In this document: in pieces, positions 1 to 7,523 of the stretch
Numbering within the stretch: the first letter of the stretch is position 1
How the letters are laid out: the number at the start of each line of letters is the position of its first letter
NCBI GenBank assembly: GCA_032229975.1
Contig: JAVXVG010000052.1
Coordinates: forward strand, 1-64,000
Direction: 5' to 3'
Source of the DNA: JAIVGV01 sp032229975
GTDB lineage: Bacteria; Acidobacteriota; Blastocatellia; Pyrinomonadales; Pyrinomonadaceae
Length of the DNA stretch: 64,000 nt
Translations under genes and position numbers: made by a program
The notes under the pieces: generated by a model
The model's database searches: none
What the model was told of the DNA's origin: nothing
Seen by the model: only the letters and a program-made list of their open reading frames with translations

Positions 1-75
1 AGAGGTGAGAGGATAGAGGTCAGAGGTTAGTTAAGAACTTCCTTACTAACCTCTGACCTCTATCCTCTCACCTCT
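1..75. repeat. Inverted heptamer array, AGAGGTY family, copy A
   Basis: The left arm (1-30) is four successive 7-bp units of the form AGAGGNN, and the right arm (46-75) is its exact reverse complement, giving a 30-bp perfect stem around a 15-nt AT-rich loop (31-45). Five further copies of the same family lie at 1513-1595, 15397-15480, 18719-18805, 21531-21606 and 61535-61622. This copy lies upstream of the nuclease gene and directly precedes a possible extended -10 promoter. The structure is seen directly; its function is unknown. Confidence 0.9.
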
Positions 76-78
76 TTC

Positions 79-87
79 TGTTATAAT
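79..87 (+). promoter_or_regulatory. Possible extended -10 promoter
   Basis: The sequence TG-n-TATAAT begins four bases after the copy A repeat and about 75 bases before the ATG of the nuclease gene. It matches the sigma-70 extended -10 consensus exactly. No good -35 hexamer is visible because that position falls inside the repeat arm; an extended -10 can work without one. Inference from motif only. Confidence 0.45.
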
Positions 88-160
88 AGTCTCACTGAAG
101 AGACGCGCGAACGCCACGATGCTCGTCGTGTTCCGCACGCTTCATTCGCGTGAGACTGTT

Positions 161-1516
161 ATGAAGTTTCTCCACATCGCCGACATACACCTCGGCTGCC
201 GCCGCTACAACTTGGAAGAGCGCACGAAAGATTTCGCGCGCGCGTGGCTCGACGTGGTGCACGACCACGCGATCAAAAACCGTGTCGATTTCGTCCTCAT
301 CTGCGGCGACTTCTTCAACGCGCGCCGCGTCGAACCCGATGCGATGAATCATGCCGTCGCTGGTCTCGCCGCTTTGCGCGAGGCGGGCATCCCCGTCGTC
401 GCCATCGAGGGCAATCACGATCAGCACGAGGCGGATTCCGTCAGCCGCTTTAGCTGGATGCGCTCGCTCTCGAAGTGGGGCTACCTTGCGCTACTCGAAC
501 CGGACACTTCCGAAGGTTTCCATCTCGCGCCGTGGGACGAGACGGAGCACAAGGGCTCCTACATCGACATCGCGGGCGCGCGCATCTTCGGCACGCACTG
601 GTTCGGCACGAGCACGAACGCGGCCATCCCTCTGCTCACGGACGCGTTGCGCGACGCTCGCTCCGATAGTCTCTTCAACATCCTCATGCTCCATACGGAC
701 GTTGAGGGCCAGTTGAATCGGCCCAACATCCCTGCGCTTTCGGTCGAGCGGATGAAGGAACTGAAAGGTCTCGTCGATTACGTCGCGCTCGGTCACACGC
801 ACAAGCGTTTCGAGATCGAGGGCTGGGCCTTCAACCCCGGCTCGCTCGAAGCCGTCTCGATTGACGAGTATCGCGAAGAGCGCGGGCTCTACCTCATCGA
901 AGTAGATCAAGCACACAACGTCAATGCGCAACACTCGCGCGACTACACGCAACGGCCCTTTCAACGCCTGAGCTTCGACGTGTCCGGCGTGGAAGACGCC
1001 GACAAGGTTCACCAAGGCGTGTTGGAAGTGATTCGACGCGAAGCGCGCGCCTTCGATGCGGAGACGAGCGAAGGGCTCGCGCCGATCATCGAGATCAACT
1101 TGCGCGGCCATCTCGGATTCAAGAACTCGCTGCTCGACATACCGAAGATGAGAAACGAAGCGCGCGAGCTGACCGGCGCGCTCCACGTGATGGTGACGAA
1201 CCGTAGCGTGCCCGTCGAGTATGCCGTCGCCGAAGGGCTCGACACGGAGGCGTCGCGCATGGTGCGCGAGCGGCGCATCGTCGAAGATTTGATCGCGCGC
1301 GACACGCGCTTTCGCGACCGCGCGCCGCAGATGGCGAACCTCGTGCTCGAAGCCAAGCGACTCGCGCTCTCCGACGAGACGCCCGAAAAGATTCTCGAAC
1401 TCATCGAGCAACAACTCGACGACGCCGACGCCGCGAAGCCCGACGACGCCGACCGGCCCTACACCGTCGCCACTGCTGCCGCGCTGCAAGCCCTCGAACG
1501 AAACGCGACGGGATAG
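161..1516 (+). CDS. SbcD-like DNA repair exonuclease (metallophosphoesterase)
   Basis: A 451-residue calcineurin-like phosphoesterase of the SbcD/Mre11 type, expected to cut DNA ends with Mn2+. The family metal-binding motifs are all present: DIH at residues 8-10, GD at 49-50, GNHD at 84-87, an H in LMLHTD near 176, and GHTH near 211. The C-terminal 180 residues carry no motif I recognise. The start at 161 (MKFLHIADIHLG) is chosen because the family begins directly with this strand; an in-frame ATG at 119 would add 14 unconserved residues. No SbcC/Rad50 ATPase gene follows, which is unusual for sbcD. The TAG stop is supplied by the first unit of the downstream heptamer array. Confidence 0.88.
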   Translation: MKFLHIADIHLGCRRYNLEERTKDFARAWLDVVHDHAIKNRVDFVLICGDFFNARRVEPDAMNHAVAGLAALREAGIPVVAIEGNHDQHEADSVSRFSWMRSLSKWGYLALLEPDTSEGFHLAPWDETEHKGSYIDIAGARIFGTHWFGTSTNAAIPLLTDALRDARSDSLFNILMLHTDVEGQLNRPNIPALSVERMKELKGLVDYVALGHTHKRFEIEGWAFNPGSLEAVSIDEYREERGLYLIEVDQAHNVNAQHSRDYTQRPFQRLSFDVSGVEDADKVHQGVLEVIRREARAFDAETSEGLAPIIEINLRGHLGFKNSLLDIPKMRNEARELTGALHVMVTNRSVPVEYAVAEGLDTEASRMVRERRIVEDLIARDTRFRDRAPQMANLVLEAKRLALSDETPEKILELIEQQLDDADAAKPDDADRPYTVATAAALQALERNATG

Positions 1517-1595
1517 AGGTTAGAGATTAGAGGCTAGAGGTCAGTGAAGAACTGATTTCTCTAATCTCTAACCTCTAACCTCCAACCTCTGACTT
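1513..1595. repeat. Inverted heptamer array, AGAGGTY family, copy B
   Basis: An imperfect stem made of AGAGGNN units (1515-1543) and TCTAACC-type units (1561-1592) around an AT-rich loop. The TAG stop of the nuclease gene (1514-1516) sits in the first unit and the right arm ends two bases before the ATG of the next gene (1597), so it fills the whole intergenic space. Confidence 0.88.
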
Positions 1596-1596
1596 C

Positions 1597-2301
1597 ATGA
1601 GTGACGCTCTCGACAAGGTGCGCGGCGTGCGCGAGCTGCCGCTCTTTCCTCTGCCGCTCGTGCTGTTCCCCGGCGTGCCGCTGCCTCTGCACGTCTTCGA
1701 GGATCGCTACCGGCGTCTGCTGGCGGACGTGCGCGCGGGCAACAACTTGTTCGGCCTGCCCTTCCGCAACGAGGCGGAGAGTGAACTTGAAATTCCGCCT
1801 GCCGGACACGTCGGCTGTGTCGCTGAAGTCATCGAGGCGCAGTCGCTTGAAGATGGCCGCTCGAACATTCTCACAGTCGGTCTCGTGCGCTACCGGCTTG
1901 AGTCTTACCGGGACGCGGGCGAGCCGTATCTCGTCGGTCGCGTCGAGTTCTTCGAGGATGAAGAGGAGGACGGCGACGTGCTCGCGCAACGCACGCGCGA
2001 AGTCGTCGAACTCTTCAGTCGCATCGGTCGCGCCGTGCGCACGCTCAACGACGACCGGGCCGCGCTTCCCAGTCTTTCGGAAGCCGAGCCGGAACGACTC
2101 TCCTTCCTCGTCGCCGCCGCGATGGAGATGGACAACGAACTCAAGCAGGAGCTGCTTGAACTGCGCTCCGGTGTCGAGAGACTCGCGCGCCTCAGCCGTC
2201 TGCTCTCGCAGGTCGTCGATGGTTATGAAGAGCGAGCGCGCGTGCACAAGCTCGTCAAGGGCAACGGTCATGCCGGGCGCAAGATCACTCTTGAAGAGTG
2301 A
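1597..2301 (+). CDS. Lon N-terminal (substrate-binding) domain protein
   Basis: A 234-residue stand-alone protein of the LON_substr_bdg family. The characteristic start is visible at residues 13-35: alternating L-P-L-F-P and V-L-F-P-G motifs followed by LHVFEDRYR. There is no ATPase or protease domain, so it is not a Lon protease; related single-domain proteins are conserved next to diverse genes and their role is not settled. The second half (about 130-220) looks helical. The ATG has no Shine-Dalgarno sequence: the repeat arm CCTCTGACTT immediately precedes it. It is followed after 6 bases by the molybdopterin synthase gene, so the two are probably co-transcribed. Confidence 0.85.
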   Translation: MSDALDKVRGVRELPLFPLPLVLFPGVPLPLHVFEDRYRRLLADVRAGNNLFGLPFRNEAESELEIPPAGHVGCVAEVIEAQSLEDGRSNILTVGLVRYRLESYRDAGEPYLVGRVEFFEDEEEDGDVLAQRTREVVELFSRIGRAVRTLNDDRAALPSLSEAEPERLSFLVAAAMEMDNELKQELLELRSGVERLARLSRLLSQVVDGYEERARVHKLVKGNGHAGRKITLEE

Positions 2302-2307
2302 AGCGAT

Positions 2308-3081
2308 ATGATCGACGATGGCGCAACCAGCGAGCGCGCAGGCGAGACGACACGCGTCCGCCTGCTGCTGTTCGGCGCGGCGCGCGAGGCTATCGGAAAC
2401 ACGGACGAGCATGAGATCGAAGTGCCCGCGCCAGCGACGGTCGCGGTTGTCTTCGCAGTGGCCCTCACGCGCTTTCCCGCGCTCACACGCTTCGGTCGCT
2501 CTCTGCTCATCGCCGTCAACGAGGAGTATGCCGCGTCGGACGTAGTTGTGCGAGATGGCGATGAGGTGGCCATCTTCCCGCCCGTCAGTGGTGGCGCGGA
2601 CAAGGCGGAAGAGCGAGATGCGACGACCGGCCCGCGAGATTTCTTCGAGCTGACGACCGGGCCGATAGATGTGGGCGCAGTGGCGCGTCGCATCGTTGCG
2701 CCGGAATGCGGGGCCACCGTCTCGCTCGACGGCTACGTGCGCGAATGGACGCGCGGTCGTCGCACGCTCTATCTCGTCTATGAAACTTACGCGCCGATGG
2801 CCCTCAGCGAGTTGCGGCGTCTGGGACGAGAGGCGCACGCGCGTTTCGACATCTTCCATCTAGGTGTCGTTCATCGCACGGGCAGATTAGAGATCGGCGA
2901 GACCTCGGTCGTCGTTACGGTAAGCGCGCCGCACAGACGCGCGGCGTTCGAGGCTTGCGAGTGGGCCATCCGCGAACTCAAGCGCACTGTTCCGATCTGG
3001 AAGAAAGAGTTTTACGAAGGCGGCGAGATGTGGGTCGAAGGCGAGGGCGCGCACGAAGCCGCGCGCTGCGTTGACGATTGA
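2308..3081 (+). CDS. Fused molybdopterin synthase MoaD-MoaE
   Basis: A 257-residue fusion of both molybdopterin synthase subunits, which insert sulfur into precursor Z. Residues 15-96 are a ubiquitin-fold MoaD ending in PPVSGG (Gly95-Gly96). Residues about 110-245 are MoaE, with ECGATVS, an acid/aromatic-rich core and VPIWKKE holding the conserved catalytic lysine (Lys232/233). In ordinary MoaD the C-terminal Gly-Gly must be free to carry the thiocarboxylate, so an internal Gly-Gly implies cleavage after residue 96. Mycobacterium tuberculosis MoaX is a known fusion with the same order that is cleaved at this place. Gene order and short spacing suggest an operon with the Lon-N gene. A molybdopterin enzyme is encoded at 41000-43858. 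Confidence 0.92.
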   Translation: MIDDGATSERAGETTRVRLLLFGAAREAIGNTDEHEIEVPAPATVAVVFAVALTRFPALTRFGRSLLIAVNEEYAASDVVVRDGDEVAIFPPVSGGADKAEERDATTGPRDFFELTTGPIDVGAVARRIVAPECGATVSLDGYVREWTRGRRTLYLVYETYAPMALSELRRLGREAHARFDIFHLGVVHRTGRLEIGETSVVVTVSAPHRRAAFEACEWAIRELKRTVPIWKKEFYEGGEMWVEGEGAHEAARCVDD

Positions 3082-3211
3082 TCGCGCGGCGGTCGTTTGG
3101 CAGCTTCGCGCTCGTGATAGTCTGCGAAAAGATCGCGCATGCCGTGTTAATGAGTAATGCTTCTCGGTCGTTAGGCCTGTAGAGAGCAGCCGTCCGCGAA
3201 CGCTCCAAACG

Positions 3212-3826
3212 ATGAACAAACGACAGTCAAGCGTATTTGTATTGTTGCTGCTTGCCGCCTCTTTCGCGCTCGCGTGCGGCGACGGCAAGCGGTCTTCCGC
3301 GCAGGACGGGCGACCGCCGCTCAATCTCGAATCCATCCGACGCGATATCAACGGCAGGGGAGTGGAGACGCCTTCGGCTGACGGCAAGTCGAAGCCGATA
3401 GGATGGGTCTTCGTCCCGGAAGAGCCGAAGGAGATCGAGATCGTCGATCAGAAGATCGAAGACGAGCGGGCCACCTTCCTCGTCAATATAAAGACGCGCA
3501 CCGTGCCACGCTCGCGCAACCCGCGTCGTCTTGAAGGGCAGTTGCGCCTGCACTACGAGTTGCAATCCGGCTTGATACTCCGGCAGTGGGAGATCGTCGA
3601 AGTGGAGAACGTCTCGTTTACTTATGTCAACGAGACGCCGCCCTCGCCGACAACCGAGAAGAAGACGGAAGAGGGCGACGAAGACTCCGGCGACTCGCGC
3701 GGCGCGGACGCAAAGCAGAACGCGAATGCAGCGAACTCCAACGCGAGACCGGCCGCCAGCGCAAACTCGAACGCCAAATCGAACGCGAAGCCGGGCGCGA
3801 ATCACAATGCGCCCGCGCGCCCGTAA
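3212..3826 (+). CDS. Hypothetical lipoprotein with Asn/Ala-rich tail
   Basis: A 204-residue protein with a lipoprotein signal: positively charged MNKRQ, a hydrophobic run, and the lipobox ALAC with Cys at residue 22. The central part (about 60-130) is rich in beta-forming and charged residues and I do not recognise it. From about 150 the tail is low complexity, dominated by Asn, Ala, Ser and Arg/Lys. A similar Asn/Ala composition occurs in the L,D-transpeptidase at 15655-17193, so this may be a general linker style for exported proteins in this organism. It ends in a convergent arrangement with gyrA, separated by a perfect palindrome. Confidence 0.75.
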   Translation: MNKRQSSVFVLLLLAASFALACGDGKRSSAQDGRPPLNLESIRRDINGRGVETPSADGKSKPIGWVFVPEEPKEIEIVDQKIEDERATFLVNIKTRTVPRSRNPRRLEGQLRLHYELQSGLILRQWEIVEVENVSFTYVNETPPSPTTEKKTEEGDEDSGDSRGADAKQNANAANSNARPAASANSNAKSNAKPGANHNAPARP

Positions 3827-3851
3827 GAGCCACGCGAGACGAAGCGCGCTG

Positions 3852-3901
3852 ACAAGTTAAAAGCCTCGCATGCTGCGCAGCATGCGAGGCTTTTAACTTG
3901 T
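3852..3901. terminator. Perfect 50-bp palindrome, probable bidirectional terminator
   Basis: Bases 3852-3876 and 3877-3901 are exact reverse complements with no unpaired centre. It ends in TTAACTTGT on both strands, so there is a short but not pure T tract. It lies between the convergent lipoprotein and gyrA genes and most simply serves as a terminator for both. Confidence 0.7.
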
Positions 3902-3919
3902 GTGATTTGTCGAGCCCTG

Positions 3920-6481
3920 TTAGACCGCAACCTCCACCGCTTCGTCCGCCGTCGAAGGATCGACGAGCGATGCGCTCGTCACCTTGTCGCCGCCGTCGGT
4001 CTTGATCAGTCGCACGCCCTGCGCGCCGCGTCCGGTCTTGCGAATGTCGTTCGCCTCGATACGGATGAGCTTGCCCTGCTTCGTGATGATCATCATCTCC
4101 GAGTCGTCTTCGACAGGGAAGACGGCGACGACCTTGCCGGTCTTCTCCGTCGTCTTCATGTTGATGACGCCCTTGCCGCCGCGCGATTGCAAACGATAGG
4201 TCGAGATCGGCGTCTGCTTGCCGAAGCCGCACTCGGAGACGGAGAGCATACGCTCGTTGTCTTCGGCTGAGACGGGGCACAGCGAGACGACGTAATCATC
4301 TTTCCTGAGATCGATACCGCGCACGCCGCGCGTGGCCCGGCCCATCGAGCGCACGTCGTCTTCGTCAAAGCGTATGGCAAGCCCGTTGTGCGTGGCGATG
4401 AAGATGCGCTTCGTGCCGTCGGTCAGCACAACGTCCAACAGTTCATCGCCCTCGTCGATGTTGATGGCGTTGATGCCGTTGGTGCGTATGTTCTGGAAGT
4501 CTGCGAGCGAGGTCTTCTTGATGATCCCTTTGCGCGTGACGAGCAGCACGTAGCGGCCCTCGGAGAACTCTTTGACGGCGACGACGCCCGCGAGCTTGCG
4601 CGCCGAAGGAATGTTGATGAGATTGACGAAGGCCTTGCCGCGCGCCGAAGGCATCGCGTCGGGTATCTCATGAACCTTGAGCTTATAGACCTGCCCGTCG
4701 TCGGTGAAGAGCATCAGGTACGAGTGCGTCGAGGCGATGAAGAGATGCTCGACGTAGTCCTCGTTCTTGCCCGTCGATGCGCCGGAGCGGCCCTTGCCGC
4801 CGCGCCCCTGTCTTTGATAGATCGTGATCGGCGTGCGCTTCACATAACCGGCCTTCGTCACGGTGATCGCCACGTCCTCATCGGCGATCAAATCTTCGAT
4901 TGATAGCTCGACGCCTTCGTCGATGATCTGCGTGCGCCGCGCGTCGCCGAAGGCTGTGCGCACGTCTTCGAGTTCCTTGATGATGACGCGACGCAGGGCC
5001 TGCTCGTTCGACAAAATCTCTTCGAGTTCCGCGATCGCTTTGATGATCTGCTCGTACTCGTCGAGAATCTTCTGCCGTTCGAGCGCGGAGAGTCGGCGAA
5101 GTTGCAGATCGAGGATCGCCTGCGCCTGTATCTCGGAGAAGGCAAGACTCTTGATCACCTTCTGCAACTTCGAGACGAAGCCCGACACGGTGAGATCGGA
5201 GGGGAGGCCCTTCCAAGTCTTCGCCTGATTGATCGTTTGAAAGTCGCCGATCATCCACGCGCGCGCCTCATCGACCGATCCGGCGTTGCGTATGAGCGGG
5301 ATGATGTAGTCGAGCGCGTCGATGGCTTTGTTCAGGCCTTCGAGGATATGCGCGCGCGCTCGCGCCTTGCGTAGCTCGAACTCTGTGCGGCGACGCACGA
5401 CCTCGCGCCGGAAGTCTATGAAGGCCTCAAGCATCTCCTTGATGTTGAGGACGCGCGGCTGACCGTTGACGATAGCGAGGTTGATGACGCCGAACGACGA
5501 CTGCATCGGCGTCAGCTTGTAGAGCTTGTTGAGGACAACCTGCGGCACGGCGTCGCGCTTGAGTTCGACGACGACTCTCATGCCGTTGCGATCCGATTCG
5601 TCGCGCAGATCGGAGATGCCTTCGATCTTCTTCTCGTTGACGAGTTCGGCGATGCGCTCGATCAAGCGCGCCTTGTTCACCTGATAGGGAATCTCGCTGA
5701 TGATGATGGCATCGCGCTCGGTCGTGCCGCGCCCGATGCGATCAACGCCCGCCTTCGCGCGCATCTGGATGATGCCGCGACCCGTCGTGTACGCGAGCCT
5801 GATTCCTTCGCGACCGTAGATGAAGCCGCCCGTGGGAAAGTCGGGGCCGGGGATGATGCTCAACAACTCTTCGAGCTTCGTGTTCGGTTTCTTGAGAAGC
5901 GTAATGGTGGCGTTGACGATCTCGGTCAGGTTGTGCGGCGGAATGTTCGTCGCCATGCCGACGGCGATGCCGCCCGAACCGTTGAGCAAAAGATTCGGCA
6001 CGCGCGTCGGCATCACCTTCGGCTCGCTCAGAGACTCGTCGTAGTTCGGTTGGAAATCGACGGTCTCCTTCTCAATGTCGGCGAGGATTTCCGAAGTGAG
6101 CCGCGACATGCGCGCTTCCGTATATCGCATCGCGGCGGCGGAGTCGCCATCGACCGAACCGAAGTTGCCCTGCCCGTCGATGAGCGGATAGCGCATCGAA
6201 AAACTCTGCGCCATGCGGACGATGGTGTCATAGACGGCGGAGTCGCCGTGCGGGTGATACTTGCCGATCACGTCGCCGACGATGCGCGCAGACTTCTTGT
6301 AAGACTTGTTGTACTGGTTACCCAGCTCGTGCATCGCCCACAGCACGCGGCGGTGGACGGGCTTGAAGCCGTCGCGCACGTCGGGCAGAGCGCGCCCGAT
6401 GATGACCGACATCGCATAGTCGAGATACGAACGTCGCATCTCCTCTTCGATGTTGACGTAGTTATGCTCTGCTGTTTCCAT
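3920..6481 (-). CDS. gyrA: DNA gyrase subunit A
   Basis: An 853-residue type IIA topoisomerase breakage-reunion subunit. The N-terminal region carries RALPDVRDGFKPVHRR, the quinolone-resistance region HPHGDSAVYDTIVR (Ser81 and Asp85 here correspond to E. coli Ser83 and Asp87, i.e. the sensitive state), and MRYTEARM with the catalytic Tyr120. A GyrA-box-like QGRGGKG lies near residue 559, and the C-terminal third has the repeated blades of the DNA-wrapping beta-pinwheel. The GyrA box favours gyrase over topoisomerase IV ParC. gyrB is not adjacent. Length is normal for the family. Confidence 0.97.
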   Translation of the reverse strand: METAEHNYVNIEEEMRRSYLDYAMSVIIGRALPDVRDGFKPVHRRVLWAMHELGNQYNKSYKKSARIVGDVIGKYHPHGDSAVYDTIVRMAQSFSMRYPLIDGQGNFGSVDGDSAAAMRYTEARMSRLTSEILADIEKETVDFQPNYDESLSEPKVMPTRVPNLLLNGSGGIAVGMATNIPPHNLTEIVNATITLLKKPNTKLEELLSIIPGPDFPTGGFIYGREGIRLAYTTGRGIIQMRAKAGVDRIGRGTTERDAIIISEIPYQVNKARLIERIAELVNEKKIEGISDLRDESDRNGMRVVVELKRDAVPQVVLNKLYKLTPMQSSFGVINLAIVNGQPRVLNIKEMLEAFIDFRREVVRRRTEFELRKARARAHILEGLNKAIDALDYIIPLIRNAGSVDEARAWMIGDFQTINQAKTWKGLPSDLTVSGFVSKLQKVIKSLAFSEIQAQAILDLQLRRLSALERQKILDEYEQIIKAIAELEEILSNEQALRRVIIKELEDVRTAFGDARRTQIIDEGVELSIEDLIADEDVAITVTKAGYVKRTPITIYQRQGRGGKGRSGASTGKNEDYVEHLFIASTHSYLMLFTDDGQVYKLKVHEIPDAMPSARGKAFVNLINIPSARKLAGVVAVKEFSEGRYVLLVTRKGIIKKTSLADFQNIRTNGINAINIDEGDELLDVVLTDGTKRIFIATHNGLAIRFDEDDVRSMGRATRGVRGIDLRKDDYVVSLCPVSAEDNERMLSVSECGFGKQTPISTYRLQSRGGKGVINMKTTEKTGKVVAVFPVEDDSEMMIITKQGKLIRIEANDIRKTGRGAQGVRLIKTDGGDKVTSASLVDPSTADEAVEVAV

Positions 6482-6782
6482 TGACTGACCTTTCCGTTAC
6501 AATCTTGCGCGGCTAACGGGACTCTTTTTCCGCCATCTCGGAGACGCCCCGCGACGCCGTTTAGCACGCTCTCAAACTGTTAAAATTACTGCCCCCAAGT
6601 CGGTTTCGACGGTCGGAGAGAAGTACGACATATTGTAGCCTGAAAGAGTCCGTTTCGCAACCGCGAAAGAGCAAAAAAACCCGCGTAAACAAAGGCTTTT
6701 CGTGCGGTTTCCGGCGACTTGAGCCGCCCTCTCGCGGGCACAAGATATTGAGCCCACCGCCCGCAAGCGAAACACACCTTTT
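6482..6782. other. Divergent intergenic region gyrA / PilZ gene
   Basis: About 300 bases between the divergent starts of gyrA and the PilZ gene. It must hold both promoters. I see A-rich patches (around 6665-6690) but no convincing -35/-10 pair, RNA gene or repeat. Confidence 0.6.
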
Positions 6783-7523
6783 ATGACTGACGGAGAGCAA
6801 GCAGATCGCCGCGTGAAGGATCGCGTGAGGCTGGCCCTGCCGTTGCGCGTCGAGTGCCGCGAGGCGTCCGGCGCAGCGTGGACGGAGCAGACGCGTTTCA
6901 ACGACTTGACGCCGTTCGGAGCGAGTTTTAACCTCACGCGTCCAGTCGAACCGGGCCGGTTGTTGCACCTGACGACGGCGATGCCGAGACAGTTACGCTG
7001 CTTCGATCACATAGAGGATCAGTATCGCGTCTGGGCCCTCGTGCGCTGGATCAAACTAGAGGCCGGACGCACGGACAACCGTGGTTTCACCTTCGGCGTC
7101 GCGTTCACGGGCAAGCATCCGCCGCAGAGTTATCAGGCGAACCCCTCGATGCGCTACGAGATCGAGGGCGAGCATGGCGAGCGCGACCTGTGGCGCACGC
7201 GCGAGCGCGGCGACAAGCGACTCTTCGCCGCCGTGCGCGAGACGCGGTTGACGTTGCCCGTCGAAGTCGTCGTCGAAGTGCTCGACGATGGCGGCGCGGT
7301 CGCGCAGAGCGAGCAGACGGTGACGGAGAACATCAGTCGCCACGGCGCATCGATCTTCACCTCGCTCGAAATAGAGGGCGGCAGGTTCGTCCGACTGCGC
7401 AGCGTGCGTTACTCGCTCGCCGTGCTCGCGGTCGTGCGCGGTTGCCGTAAAGGAGCAGATAACATTCCGCGCTTGCATCTCGAATTCATCGACCGCGCAT
7501 GGCCCTTGGAGATCGTCGAATGA
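6783..7523 (+). CDS. Tandem PilZ-domain protein
   Basis: A 246-residue cytoplasmic protein with two PilZ-like modules, the usual c-di-GMP receptor fold. Module 1 (about 9-115) has arginines in RRVKDRVR and the N-D-L-T-P-F-G-A-S strand that corresponds to the (D/N)xSxxG motif. Module 2 (about 140-245) has RETRLTLP and NISRHGAS. In both, the RxxxR motif is only approximate, so ligand binding is not certain. The stop codon overlaps the next start in an ATGA, indicating translational coupling to the acyltransferase. Confidence 0.8.
   Translation: MTDGEQADRRVKDRVRLALPLRVECREASGAAWTEQTRFNDLTPFGASFNLTRPVEPGRLLHLTTAMPRQLRCFDHIEDQYRVWALVRWIKLEAGRTDNRGFTFGVAFTGKHPPQSYQANPSMRYEIEGEHGERDLWRTRERGDKRLFAAVRETRLTLPVEVVVEVLDDGGAVAQSEQTVTENISRHGASIFTSLEIEGGRFVRLRSVRYSLAVLAVVRGCRKGADNIPRLHLEFIDRAWPLEIVE

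Noticed and set aside
1561..2859. A long minus-strand open frame opposite the Lon-N and MoaD-MoaE genes
   Set aside because: No domain features, and the opposite strand has two well-supported families. High GC creates long antisense frames.
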